From: Pseudomonadota bacterium
Lineage (GTDB): Bacteria; Pseudomonadota; Alphaproteobacteria; Rhizobiales; Xanthobacteraceae
Length of the DNA stretch: 58,878 nucleotides
Reading direction: 5' to 3'
Assembly: GCA_018240595.1 (NCBI GenBank)
Contig: JAFEFL010000058.1
Span: 1-58,878 of the forward strand
In this document: positions 17,086 to 25,100 of the stretch, piece by piece
Layout: the number at the start of each line of letters is the position of its first letter
How positions within the stretch are numbered: the stretch's first letter is position 1
Made by a program: the position numbers and the translations under genes
The notes under the pieces: model-generated
What the model was told of the DNA's origin: nothing
The model's database searches: none
What the model saw: only the letters and a program-made list of their open reading frames with translations

Positions 17086-18774
17086 TCAAGCGCCCGCGAT
17101 TTTCACGCTGGTATTCGGCGTGACCCGCACCGTCTTTTCTGCGGCGACGTAGCGTTCGACCAAGTCCCAGACCGGCGGGCCCTGGGTCCCCTCGTTGACG
17201 CTCGCCCAGCCGGCCACGGTGTATTCCCGCGCCGGATCGAGCGGCTGACCGGTCTTCAGCAACGTCATGCCGGAAATCCGGCTGCCGATCGGCTTCGAAA
17301 CGTCGATGGTGTAGCCGAGGCCACCGCAGCGCACCATGTCGCCGCCCTGCTGATAATAGGGATCGGGATTGAACAGGTTGTCGGCGACGTCTTCGAGCAC
17401 TTCCTTGAGACGCTGGCCGGTCATCGGCTGGCGATAAACCTGCGGATAAGTGATGGCCGTGGCGTTGTGGATGTCCTCGACCGTGATCGGAGAGCCCGGC
17501 AGCACGCTGGTGCCCCAGCGGAAGCCCGGCGACAGCGCAATCTCGGCGTCGCGCTCCTTCAGCAGCGCGGCGCAGATCAGATCGTCGAAGGTGCCGTTGA
17601 AATTGCCGCGCCGGTACAAAAGAGAATCCGCCTGGCCGACGACGCGCGCCAGATCCTTGGCGTAAGGCGCCCGCGCCTTCTCTATTGCCGCGCTCATCTC
17701 CGCATCCGGCTTGATGACATCGGCGAACAGCGGGATCAGTTTGTAGCGGAAGCTCTTGACCGCCCCACCTTGCACGTCGAGATCGAGCCGGGAGATGAAC
17801 TTGCCGTGACTGCCCGATGCGATCAGCAGCGTATTGCCGACCTTGATCGCCTCCGGCAGCGCGTCATGGGTATGGCCGGTCAGGATGATATCGATGCCCT
17901 CGACGCGTGCGGCCAGCTTGCGGTCGACATCGAAGCCGTTATGCGACAGCAGCACGATCAGTTGCGCGCCCGCGGCCCGCGCCTTCGCTACTTGGGCGCG
18001 GACGTCCTCCTCGCGGATGCCGAACGACCATTTCGGGATCATCCAGCGCGGATTGGCGACCGGTGTGTAAGGGAAGGCCTGGCCGAGCACGGCGATCTTG
18101 ACGCCGCCGCGCTCGAACATCTTGTAGGCATCGAAGACCGGCTCGTTCCATTCGGTGTCGCGCACATTGAGCGCGAGGAAGGCAAAGCCGAGCTTGTCGA
18201 CGAGCTCCTTCACGCGATCTTCGCCGTAAGTGAACTCCCAGTGCCCGGTCATGGCGTCGGGCTTGAGCAGCGCCATGCAGTCGGCCATGTCCTGGCCCTT
18301 CGACGCATTGGCGCCCATCGAGCCCTGCCAGGTATCGCCGCCGTCGAGCAGCAGCACCTTGTCGCCGCGCTCGGCGCGGATCTGCTTCACCACGGTGGCG
18401 CAGCGGTCGAGGCCGCCGATCTTGCCGTAGCTGTGCGCCAGCGCCGTGAAATCCTGGTCGGTGAGCGCATAAGCATCGGCCGAACCGGGTGCGATGCCGA
18501 AACGCTTGAGGAAATCCGCGCCGGTCACGTGCGGCGGCTGGCCCCTCGCCTCGCCGACGCCGAGGTTGACCGTCGGCTCGCGGAAGAACACCGGCATCAA
18601 CTGACCGTGAATGTCGGTAATGTGCAGCAGAGTCACGTTGCCGTGCGCGTCGAACTTGAGGAGATCGTCCTGCGTCAGCTTCTGCTGCGCGAAAGCGCGC
18701 GTCAGCGGGCCCGAACCGGCCATCAACGCCGCGGTGGCGGCACTAACCTGCAACATCTCGCGGCGTGTGATCAT
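17086..18774 (-). CDS. soxB: SoxB, thiosulfohydrolase
   Basis: 562 residues of the 5'-nucleotidase/metallophosphatase superfamily. It has a Tat-like leader (MITRREMLQVSAATAALM), metal-binding motifs DIHGQL, DGGDTWQGS, the SoxB-type variant GHWEFTYG, SHNGFDVDR and GHTHDALPE, and a C-terminal 5_nucleotid_C domain. SoxB carries two manganese ions and hydrolyses the terminal sulfone from SoxY-cysteine-S-thiosulfonate, releasing sulfate. The length agrees with the family. It lies between soxK and soxC on the same strand. A small plus-strand gene (18870-19088) separates it from soxK, so soxB may have a local promoter. Confidence 0.96.
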   Translation of the reverse strand: MITRREMLQVSAATAALMAGSGPLTRAFAQQKLTQDDLLKFDAHGNVTLLHITDIHGQLMPVFFREPTVNLGVGEARGQPPHVTGADFLKRFGIAPGSADAYALTDQDFTALAHSYGKIGGLDRCATVVKQIRAERGDKVLLLDGGDTWQGSMGANASKGQDMADCMALLKPDAMTGHWEFTYGEDRVKELVDKLGFAFLALNVRDTEWNEPVFDAYKMFERGGVKIAVLGQAFPYTPVANPRWMIPKWSFGIREEDVRAQVAKARAAGAQLIVLLSHNGFDVDRKLAARVEGIDIILTGHTHDALPEAIKVGNTLLIASGSHGKFISRLDLDVQGGAVKSFRYKLIPLFADVIKPDAEMSAAIEKARAPYAKDLARVVGQADSLLYRRGNFNGTFDDLICAALLKERDAEIALSPGFRWGTSVLPGSPITVEDIHNATAITYPQVYRQPMTGQRLKEVLEDVADNLFNPDPYYQQGGDMVRCGGLGYTIDVSKPIGSRISGMTLLKTGQPLDPAREYTVAGWASVNEGTQGPPVWDLVERYVAAEKTVRVTPNTSVKIAGA

Positions 18775-18869
18775 CGAATCGTCGCCTCGTCCTTTTCCAT
18801 CGCGGATTCGGCATGGCGGAACAGTCCCGCCGATACCGGGTTAATGTGGCGAGCCCCATGGAGGGAGCC

Positions 18870-19088
18870 ATGAAGACGTTCATCATCGCAGCCGTGGCGA
18901 CAGCGCTGGCCGCCGGCACCGGTCCGGCGATGGCGGCCGGTAAGAAACATCACGCGAAGCGGCATCATCATCACGTCACGCGCGACGGTTATTACGTGCC
19001 CGGCATTCCAAGGCGCGATCCCGGCCGCTACAACAACTTGCCTGGCAAGGACGCCCAATACTCCAAGACCTATATCCGGGACCACTAA
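18870..19088 (+). CDS. Small exported histidine-rich protein, unknown
   Basis: 72 residues. A signal peptide (MKTFIIAAVATALAAGTGPAMA) is followed by a short mature part with a His/Lys cluster (KKHHAKRHHHH) and then a Tyr/Pro/Arg-rich tail (VPGIPRRDPGRY). GGAGGG lies just before the chosen ATG. No family is recognised; the His cluster could bind metal ions. It is encoded on the strand opposite to the sox genes, between soxK and soxB, so it interrupts the operon. Whether it serves the Sox system is not shown; placement alone argues for testing. Confidence 0.6.
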   Translation: MKTFIIAAVATALAAGTGPAMAAGKKHHAKRHHHHVTRDGYYVPGIPRRDPGRYNNLPGKDAQYSKTYIRDH

Positions 19089-19144
19089 GTCGATCCCGCT
19101 TGCTGGCGTCGCGAGGCCGCCCATTCGGCGCGGCTTCGTGCGCC

Positions 19145-19167
19145 GGCGTCCGCCGACGGCGGATGCC
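19145..19167 (-). other. Strong stem-loop between soxK and the small plus-strand gene
   Basis: GGCGTCCGCC and GGCGGATGCC form a 10-bp stem with one G-U or A-C type mismatch and a 3-nt loop, 14 nt past the soxK stop. No T tract follows on either strand. It may protect the soxYZXAK transcript end or separate it from soxB. Confidence 0.4.
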
Positions 19168-19180
19168 GAGCAAGTTCAGC

Positions 19181-19495
19181 TTAGCGAACGACGGCGTCAG
19201 CCCAGGCCTTTTCTTCGCCTTTGGCCTGCGCGATCGACGCGTTGGCCAAAGCCTCGGCCTCGTTCGCATGCTTGACGGCCTCGTCGAATTTGCCGCCATC
19301 GGCGGCCTTCTTCGCGGCGTTGAGGGCGTTCGTCGTCGTCGTCCATTGATTCTTGAGAGCGCCGGCTTGCTTGTTCGCCGCTTCGGCCTTGGCCAGGGCC
19401 GCCTTGAAGTCATCCGCGGAGGCGGCCACGGCCGCCGTCGTCAGACCCGCGACCGAAAGAATGACCGCCAGTCGGATCAAAGCACGGGTGCGCAT
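19181..19495 (-). CDS. soxK: SoxK, SoxXA-binding protein
   Basis: 104 residues. A signal peptide (MRTRALIRLAVILSVAGLTTAAVAA) is followed by an Ala/Lys-rich alpha-helical protein (FKAALAKAEAANKQAGALKNQW and similar heptads), matching the small SoxXA-binding proteins found beside soxA. In species that have it, SoxK forms part of SoxAXK and increases thiosulfate-cytochrome activity. It lies 55 nt downstream of soxA and is presumably cotranscribed. The sequence is low in complexity, so the call relies on gene position together with size and the helical pattern. Confidence 0.8.
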   Translation of the reverse strand: MRTRALIRLAVILSVAGLTTAAVAASADDFKAALAKAEAANKQAGALKNQWTTTTNALNAAKKAADGGKFDEAVKHANEAEALANASIAQAKGEEKAWADAVVR

Positions 19496-19550
19496 GTGTT
19501 TCCTCCAAAAATGCCCGGCGTTCCGTCAAGCGGACCGCCTTTGAACCTGT

Positions 19551-20393
19551 TTATGGACGCGCACCCGGTCCCGAGATCGGCAGACCGTTGCCCATGTACG
19601 AGAGATAGTATTCGACATTCCGGTAGAGCACGTCCTGCCCCGGGAGCGGAACGCCGCGCACCTGACTGTTGCAAGTCTGGAAGCGGCGGGTGATCGTGCC
19701 CATGTTGCCCCATTCGGAACGGAAGATCGGCATGGCGTTGAGAATGCCAAGGGCCGGCGCGAGCACCTCGGTGCGGATATGCCCGCCCGGGCTTTGCACA
19801 TGGCAGCTCGCACAGGAGAAATTGAGCTGACCGCGCCGCGTGTAGAAGTATTCCTCGCCGCTGCGATAGGCCGCCAGCGCCCTCGGATCGTTCGGAATCT
19901 TGATGTCGAAGGGCTTGCCGCGTGAGGTGAAGGCCATATAGGCGGTCAATGCCGCCATTTCCTGCGAAGTGTAATCTAACGGCTTCTCGCCATTGGCCTC
20001 GAGGCATTGGTTCAGCGCGAGTTCCAGCGTGATCACTTCGCCCGATTTGGTGTCGAAATAGGGATAGTTCTGGCGGATGCCGACGCCCTTGTTCGGGAAG
20101 CAATCGCCAAGGGTCTTGCCGTTCTTGAATGGCTTGGCGAAGGCTTCCTTGCCGTGATCGACCGCGAACTCGTAGGGCGGAAACTCCTCGATCGCCTTCC
20201 ACTGCTTGCGCAGCCCCTCGTCCATCGAATACGGGCCGTTGACGAAATCATCGAGCTGCACTTTGGGGAAACGCTTGGTGAAGTATTCCCGAAATGCCTT
20301 GAAGTCCGCCTGCGGATCGACGGCATTGTCGGCCAGCAGAGGCTGCGCCGCGCCGACCACGAATACAGCCGCTACGAATAACTTGCGCAGCAT
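19551..20393 (-). CDS. soxA: SoxA, monoheme subunit of L-cysteine S-thiosulfotransferase
   Basis: 280 residues with a signal peptide of about 21 residues. One heme motif is present, Cys194-x-x-Cys197-His198. The second heme site of diheme SoxA is replaced by Cys98 and Cys130, which form a disulfide in monoheme members. The active-site cysteine that carries a persulfide and ligates the heme is Cys241 in FQTCNSQ. With SoxX it oxidatively couples thiosulfate to the SoxY cysteine in the periplasm. It follows soxX by 72 nt and precedes soxK. Confidence 0.95.
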   Translation of the reverse strand: MLRKLFVAAVFVVGAAQPLLADNAVDPQADFKAFREYFTKRFPKVQLDDFVNGPYSMDEGLRKQWKAIEEFPPYEFAVDHGKEAFAKPFKNGKTLGDCFPNKGVGIRQNYPYFDTKSGEVITLELALNQCLEANGEKPLDYTSQEMAALTAYMAFTSRGKPFDIKIPNDPRALAAYRSGEEYFYTRRGQLNFSCASCHVQSPGGHIRTEVLAPALGILNAMPIFRSEWGNMGTITRRFQTCNSQVRGVPLPGQDVLYRNVEYYLSYMGNGLPISGPGARP

Positions 20394-20465
20394 TCCATCC
20401 TCCCTGCAATTTCCGCCGTTCAGGCCCGAGCTTTTAATGACGCGCCGAATCCGAGGCGCACTGAC

Positions 20466-20822
20466 CTAAAGAGTGTAAAGAAAATCGACAATCTGCTCGA
20501 TTTCCTCGTCGTTCAGAATAAGGTTTCGCTTGAACGGCGGCATCACCGTGAGCGGGTTGCGCTTGGTCTCATCGGACACGATCGCGATGAGCTCCTTGCG
20601 GTCCGGAAAGCGCGCCTTCATGTCGTTGAGCGCCGGCCCCAGATTACCCGGCGCCGGGCCGTCCTTGATCTCGTGACAGGTCAGGCAGTTGCCCTTGCCA
20701 CGATCGAATGCCAGCTCCTGGCCCACTGGCGCAGCCGAAGCGGCGCTCCAGCTCAGCACGGCGGCGCCGATGAGACCGCCCGCCACGGCCGCCAATACAA
20801 GATGAGATTGCCTCAATTCCAT
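20466..20822 (-). CDS. soxX: SoxX, cytochrome c subunit of L-cysteine S-thiosulfotransferase
   Basis: 118 residues. The N-terminal hydrophobic segment (about 8-30) is a signal or anchor. The single heme site is Cys46-x-x-Cys49-His50, and Met94 in VMPPF is the probable distal ligand. SoxX accepts the electrons released when SoxA joins thiosulfate to SoxY. The start at 20822 has GGAGG upstream and fits family length better than the longer frame. A 178-nt gap separates it from soxZ, with no operator-like element found there. Confidence 0.93.
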   Translation of the reverse strand: MELRQSHLVLAAVAGGLIGAAVLSWSAASAAPVGQELAFDRGKGNCLTCHEIKDGPAPGNLGPALNDMKARFPDRKELIAIVSDETKRNPLTVMPPFKRNLILNDEEIEQIVDFLYTL

Positions 20823-21000
20823 CCGTTGTCCTCCCACCCTCGCCTTTTGTCTGCGCAACCTTATCCCGGCTGCATGTCGTTGATTCGACCGCTTCGCAGA
20901 TTAGTCGACGCGGCGCGCGAATTCTGCCCGTCGCGTGAAGCGATATTGCATAGACCGCCCTGCGCCCCGCGTTTGTCACGCGAAGCGCCGAACCGGCCGA

Positions 21001-21324
21001 TCAGCTGACGTCGATCTTCGATTCCGCGGTGGTCACGGTGCCGTCGTCGTCGGTCCACGAGAACTTGAACGTGCCGCTGGCGTCAACCTTGGCGTAGAAT
21101 TGCAGATAGGGATTGGCGGCGATCGCCGGCTCGAGCGTGGTCGAGAACACCGGCTTGCCGTCGAGTTCGGCGACGAACTTGTTGATGATTTTGCGCGGGA
21201 TGGTCTTGCCATCCTTATCCTTGCGCTGACCGGACTCCATGATGTGCGGCATCAGGGTCTTGATCTCGATGATCTCGCCCTTCTTGGCCGTCTTCGGCAC
21301 TCTGATCTTCGGCGTGTCCGCCAT
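21001..21324 (-). CDS. soxZ: SoxZ, sulfur-carrier complex subunit
   Basis: 107 residues, an immunoglobulin-like beta sandwich typical of SoxZ, without signal peptide. Recognisable segments include KKGEIIEIKTLMPHIMESG near the N-terminus and FKFSWTDDDG near the C-terminus. SoxZ pairs with SoxY and is exported with it by the Tat system. It is 28 nt downstream of soxY, in one transcription unit. Confidence 0.95.
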   Translation of the reverse strand: MADTPKIRVPKTAKKGEIIEIKTLMPHIMESGQRKDKDGKTIPRKIINKFVAELDGKPVFSTTLEPAIAANPYLQFYAKVDASGTFKFSWTDDDGTVTTAESKIDVS

Positions 21325-21352
21325 TATTGCCTCCTGAAATGATGTTCTGAGC

Positions 21353-21808
21353 TCAGCCGCCGCAGCCGCCGATGGTGACCTTGACCAGCTTCGAGGCGGT
21401 GTAGAATGCGCCTTTGGAGGTCTTGGCGGTCACCACGATGTTCTGCGTGGTGGCGAGACGGATGCGCGTGGAGGCCTCTGCCTTGCCCGACATCGGCGTG
21501 AAGTGGAAGGTGGCGACGCCCGGGTTCGGGTTGCCTTCGGCGACGACCAGAACGTCAGTGACATGGTCGTCCGCCGTCATTGGCGCATCGACCGAAATCG
21601 ACAGCGGCACCGTGTTGCCGTTTTCCGCGATTTCCGGAAGCTCGATCGAGATCTTGCCCTCGGTCGCGGCCTTGCCGCCGGTGAACTTGGTGATGTCGGC
21701 CTTGGCGGCGTCCGGCGTCGCCGACGCCTGATTGCCCCAGCCGATCACGGAAAGCGTCGCGCCGGCGGCGCCCAGCGCCAAAGCCGCACGACGAGAAACT
21801 TGCTGCAT
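21353..21808 (-). CDS. soxY: SoxY, sulfur-carrier protein
   Basis: 151 residues. The leader has an arginine pair (SRRAALALGAAG) of Tat type. The very C-terminus is the canonical swinging arm GGCGG, with Cys149 as covalent carrier of the sulfur intermediates in the Sox cycle. All other Sox enzymes act on this cysteine. The upstream gap of 195 nt towards soxW contains a CATATTC-N8-GAATGTA element about 90 nt before the start, so soxY probably begins its own transcript (soxYZXAK). Confidence 0.97.
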   Translation of the reverse strand: MQQVSRRAALALGAAGATLSVIGWGNQASATPDAAKADITKFTGGKAATEGKISIELPEIAENGNTVPLSISVDAPMTADDHVTDVLVVAEGNPNPGVATFHFTPMSGKAEASTRIRLATTQNIVVTAKTSKGAFYTASKLVKVTIGGCGG

Positions 21809-21896
21809 CGAAACTCCCTCCCGGTATTTTTCTCATCGGAGCGGCCGCCCGCCCCCGCGTAAATCGACCATAACCGCGGTTGTGGGAAGGTCAATT

Positions 21897-21918
21897 CATA
21901 TTCACAGCAAAGAATGTA
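21897..21918. promoter_or_regulatory. Candidate SoxR operator upstream of soxY
   Basis: CATATTC-ACAGCAAA-GAATGTA in the AT-rich soxW-soxY gap. The arms are identical to those at 16991-17012. Confidence 0.62.
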
Positions 21919-22003
21919 ATTTTGCAGCGCAACATACGGTGAAACGGAGCCATCGTCGCCGCCGCACGGCGTGGCATGAAATTTTCAGCATTGGGGCAGA
22001 GCG

Positions 22004-22576
22004 TCAGCTTGGCTGCGACTTCAGATAATCGCGAAAGCTCTTGGTTTCGTAAGCCTTGTCGCGCACGAAACGAAACATCGCGAGGAAGTCGTCAGGCCGC
22101 AGGTAGCCCGGCGCGCGGGCGACCTCACGCTTCTGCGCCTCGCGCGATTTCAGCGCCGCCGCGTCTTCATCAAAGAACTGGAAGGTCGGCGTGAAGCGGA
22201 TGCCGTATTTCGCCGCCAGATCCTTCTCGGCCAATTCCTGGCCGTCGAAATCCTTGACCTTGCGCGAGCCGATGATGTTGAGCTGCAGGACGACGAAATT
22301 CCCCTTGACGTAGTCGGAGATATCGCTGCGCGCGAAATTGACGAAATGCGTTTCCTTGCAATACGGGCAGCCTTTGAGCTCCCACATCACGACAAAGCGC
22401 TTGCCGGCCTTACGCGCGTCCTCGAGGTCGTCGGGCAATTCGAGGAAGCTTTCCAGAAACCACGGCTCCTTATAGAGGCCGTCGTCGGTGAGGATCGGCT
22501 CGGCCCCGGCCGGGCCGGTGGCCAGCACCGACGCCGCCGCCGCGCCCAGAAACAAATCCCGCCTGGATATTGTCAT
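22004..22576 (-). CDS. soxW: SoxW, periplasmic thioredoxin-like protein
   Basis: 190 residues. A Tat-like leader (ISRRDLFLGAAAASVLA) is followed by a thioredoxin-fold domain with the redox motif Cys70-Pro-Tyr-Cys73 and a cis-proline region RFTPTFQFFD. SoxW receives electrons from the membrane protein SoxV and keeps SoxYZ or other Sox thiols reduced. The ATG at 22576 is preferred to a GTG nine bases upstream because AAGGTG is correctly spaced. It is divergent from the unknown gene at 22659, with 82 nt between, where a candidate SoxR site sits. Confidence 0.9.
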   Translation of the reverse strand: MTISRRDLFLGAAAASVLATGPAGAEPILTDDGLYKEPWFLESFLELPDDLEDARKAGKRFVVMWELKGCPYCKETHFVNFARSDISDYVKGNFVVLQLNIIGSRKVKDFDGQELAEKDLAAKYGIRFTPTFQFFDEDAAALKSREAQKREVARAPGYLRPDDFLAMFRFVRDKAYETKSFRDYLKSQPS

Positions 22577-22610
22577 CAACTTCACCTTGCGCGCGGATTC
22601 CCCGCGCCTT

Positions 22611-22632
22611 GATATTCATCTTAGCATATATC
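22611..22632. promoter_or_regulatory. Candidate SoxR operator between soxW and the unknown gene
   Basis: GATATTC-ATCTTAGC-ATATATC, 35 nt before soxW and 27 nt before the ATG at 22659. The left arm matches the other elements at six of seven bases and the spacing is identical. Confidence 0.5.
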
Positions 22633-22658
22633 TGCGTTGCACAACCGGGTGAACAGAC

Positions 22659-23399
22659 ATGCGGATGAACTCGCCGATCAACTTTGCGCGCGCGGCGATC
22701 CTCGCCCTCGCCTTGGGGCTGACGGTCGGCGCTGCCCGAGCTGACGATCTTGCCGACTTCAATGCCGCGGTCGAGCGCGCCGCGTCGCATAACCGCGTCG
22801 CCGACGGCTATTTGCGCACCGGCAATACCGATCTCGCCTCACTGGAGATAGACCGGCTGCGCGAGGCCTGGACCGCGCTGACCCAGCGCTTCGGCGGCCA
22901 CCGGCCGGCGGTGTTCAAGGACAGCGAGCTTTATACGACCACCCTGCTCAAGATCAGCACCAGCCTGGTCGCTGCCGACATGATGCTGAACAGCGGCCGC
23001 GCCGACGCGGCCCGCGCCTCGCTCGAGGGCATCCGCGCCGATCTCTACAAACTGCGGCAATCGGCCGGCGTCGTCGTTCTCGCCGACTGCGTGCGCGATG
23101 CCAACGCCATCGCCGACAAGCTCATGGTCTTTCACCGCAGCATCGACTGGGATAACGCCGATCAGCGCAAGGCGCTGGCCGGCGGCTCCGCCGATTATGT
23201 AAAGACCATGGACCGTTGCGACGCCCTTGCCAGCCCCGCCATTCGCGACAACCCGGAATTCCGCCGGCTGGTCGACGGGGCCCGCGCCGGAATGGCCTTC
23301 ATCCCGAAAGCCATCGAAACGCGCGACACCAACCTGCTGCAGCGCGTTCTCAGCGAACTTCGCTCGTTCGATAATCTGCTGGCCTTCCGCTTCGGCTGA
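22659..23399 (+). CDS. Unknown periplasmic helical protein in the sox regulon
   Basis: 246 residues. A signal peptide (about 1-28, ending AARADD) is followed by an almost wholly alpha-helical sequence with repeated DxAS/ARASLEGIRADLYKLRQ-type amphipathic helices, reminiscent of four-helix-bundle periplasmic proteins of the cytochrome c-prime shape. No CxxCH is present, so it does not bind heme covalently. Two cysteines (LADCVRD and MDRCDAL) could form a disulfide. I do not recognise a family. It is divergent from soxW and shares a candidate SoxR operator, so co-expression with thiosulfate oxidation is predicted. It ends one base before the stop of the pot permease on the other strand. Confidence 0.8.
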   Translation: MRMNSPINFARAAILALALGLTVGAARADDLADFNAAVERAASHNRVADGYLRTGNTDLASLEIDRLREAWTALTQRFGGHRPAVFKDSELYTTTLLKISTSLVAADMMLNSGRADAARASLEGIRADLYKLRQSAGVVVLADCVRDANAIADKLMVFHRSIDWDNADQRKALAGGSADYVKTMDRCDALASPAIRDNPEFRRLVDGARAGMAFIPKAIETRDTNLLQRVLSELRSFDNLLAFRFG

Positions 23400-23400
23400 G

Positions 23401-24201
23401 CTAGGCGTGCTTTCGCCGCGTCATCAGCGTCGCGGCGAGGATCAGGCACGACACGAACAACACCATCAGCGTCGCCAGCGCATTGATCTGCGGCGAGACA
23501 CCGAGGCGGACGCTGGAGAACACGACGATCGGCAGCGTCGAGGCGCCTGGCCCCGTGACGAAACTCGCGACCACGACATCGTCGAGCGACAGCGTGAACG
23601 ACAGCAGCCAGCCAGCGGCGATCGCCGGCATCAGAAGCGGCAAGGTGACGCGGCGGAAGGTCCGCCACGGCGTCGCGCCAAGGATGGCGGCGGCTTCATC
23701 GAGCGACGGATCGAGCTGCGACAGCCGGGCCCTGATCACGACCGCGGCGTAAGCTGTACCGAAGGTGGCGTGCGCCAGCGTGATCGTCATCGCGCCGCGC
23801 TCGGACGGCCAGCCGATGGCATTGCCGAGCACGACGAACAGCAAGAGCAGCGACAGGCCGATCAGCACTTCCGGCACGATCAGCGGCAGCATGACCAGCG
23901 CCTCGTAGCCGCGGTCGGCGAAGAATGGCTTCAGCCGCTGCAGGGCGAAAGCCGCGGCCGTGCCGAGCGCCGCCGACAACGTGGCGCTGACTGCGGCGAC
24001 GCGCAGCGACAGCCACGCGGCATCGAGCATCTGCTCGTTGTCCAGAAGCGCGGCGTACCAGCGCAGCGAAGCATGGCTCCACACCGTGACCAGCCGGCTG
24101 TCATTGAACGAATAGAAGATCAGGATCGCGATCGGCAGATAGAGAAAGGCATAGCCGAAGCCGAGCACGCTGATCAGCGCGATGGAACGGCGGACGTTCA
24201 T
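23401..24201 (-). CDS. Polyamine-type ABC transporter permease (PotC/PotI-like)
   Basis: 266 residues with six predicted membrane helices and the permease signature around EAAAILGATPWRTFRRVTLPLL (the EAA loop that contacts the ATPase). It is the second permease of a spermidine/putrescine-type importer. Its start overlaps the end of the upstream permease by four bases (ATGA), a sign of coupled translation. It is last of the four-gene pot unit and convergent with the unknown periplasmic gene. The substrate is assigned from the whole set and could be putrescine, spermidine or another cationic solute. Confidence 0.9.
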   Translation of the reverse strand: MNVRRSIALISVLGFGYAFLYLPIAILIFYSFNDSRLVTVWSHASLRWYAALLDNEQMLDAAWLSLRVAAVSATLSAALGTAAAFALQRLKPFFADRGYEALVMLPLIVPEVLIGLSLLLLFVVLGNAIGWPSERGAMTITLAHATFGTAYAAVVIRARLSQLDPSLDEAAAILGATPWRTFRRVTLPLLMPAIAAGWLLSFTLSLDDVVVASFVTGPGASTLPIVVFSSVRLGVSPQINALATLMVLFVSCLILAATLMTRRKHA

Positions 24202-25100
24202 GACGCCGCCTCGCCGCGCTGCAACAGCCGATAGAGGAATGCCGCGGCCATCAGCACGATGGTTAGCAGCGACACTGCCAGCGCCGAGGCGAGCGGCCAG
24301 TCATGATTGCTGAAGAACTCGGTCCACAGCACGCGGCCGAGCATCAAGGTGCCGGGGCCGCCGAGCAGGTCGGGTATGATGAATTCGCCGAGCGCCGGGA
24401 TGAAGACCAGCAGCCAGCCGGCGACGATGCCGGGCAGCGACAGCGGCAGCGTCACACGCCAGAACGCGCGAAAGGGCCCCGCCCCGAGATCCTCCGCCGC
24501 TTCCAGCAGCGTCCAGTCCATGCGTTCGAGCACCGCGTAGATCGGCAGCACCATGAACGGCAGATAGGAATAGACGATGCCGAGATGGACGGCGAATTCG
24601 GTGTTGAGCAAGGCGAGCGGTTGCGTGATGACGCCGAGCTTGATCAGCAGCACATTGATCAGGCCGTTGGCGTTGAGCAGTTCCATCCACGCATAAACGC
24701 GGATCAGGAAAGAGGTCCAGAACGGCAGGATGATCAGCATCAGCAGGCCGGACCGCGCCGAAGGCCGCGCCCGGGCAATCGCATAGGCCATCGGATAGGC
24801 GACGATCAGCGTGATCAGCGCCGCGGTGGCGGCGATGCGCAATGACGAGGCGAAGGCCTCGAGGTAAAGCGGATCGGACGCGAGCGTCAGATAATTGGCG
24901 ATGGTGCCGTTGAAGGCCGGCCACAGCCCCTCGCCCCATTCGAACAGCGGCGTGTAAGGCGGCACGCCGAAGCGCGCTTCGACGAGGCTGATGGCCAGCA
25001 CGATCAGAAATGGCGCCAGCGTGAACAGCGCGAGCCACGCCGCCGTCCCGCCGAGCACAATGCGCCGCATACCGCGCCCTTCGCCGGCCACGATGCTCAT
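24198..25100 (-). CDS. Polyamine-type ABC transporter permease (PotB/PotH-like)
   Basis: 300 residues with six predicted membrane helices. The EAA loop EAAEDLGAGPFRAFWRVTLPLS and the extended ARFGVPPYTPLF periplasmic segment are typical of PotB/PotH. It forms the channel with the second permease. The start at 25100 is chosen because it overlaps the ATPase stop by four bases; an upstream in-frame Met would extend into the ATPase and adds no conserved residues. Confidence 0.9.
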   Translation of the reverse strand: MSIVAGEGRGMRRIVLGGTAAWLALFTLAPFLIVLAISLVEARFGVPPYTPLFEWGEGLWPAFNGTIANYLTLASDPLYLEAFASSLRIAATAALITLIVAYPMAYAIARARPSARSGLLMLIILPFWTSFLIRVYAWMELLNANGLINVLLIKLGVITQPLALLNTEFAVHLGIVYSYLPFMVLPIYAVLERMDWTLLEAAEDLGAGPFRAFWRVTLPLSLPGIVAGWLLVFIPALGEFIIPDLLGGPGTLMLGRVLWTEFFSNHDWPLASALAVSLLTIVLMAAAFLYRLLQRGEAAS

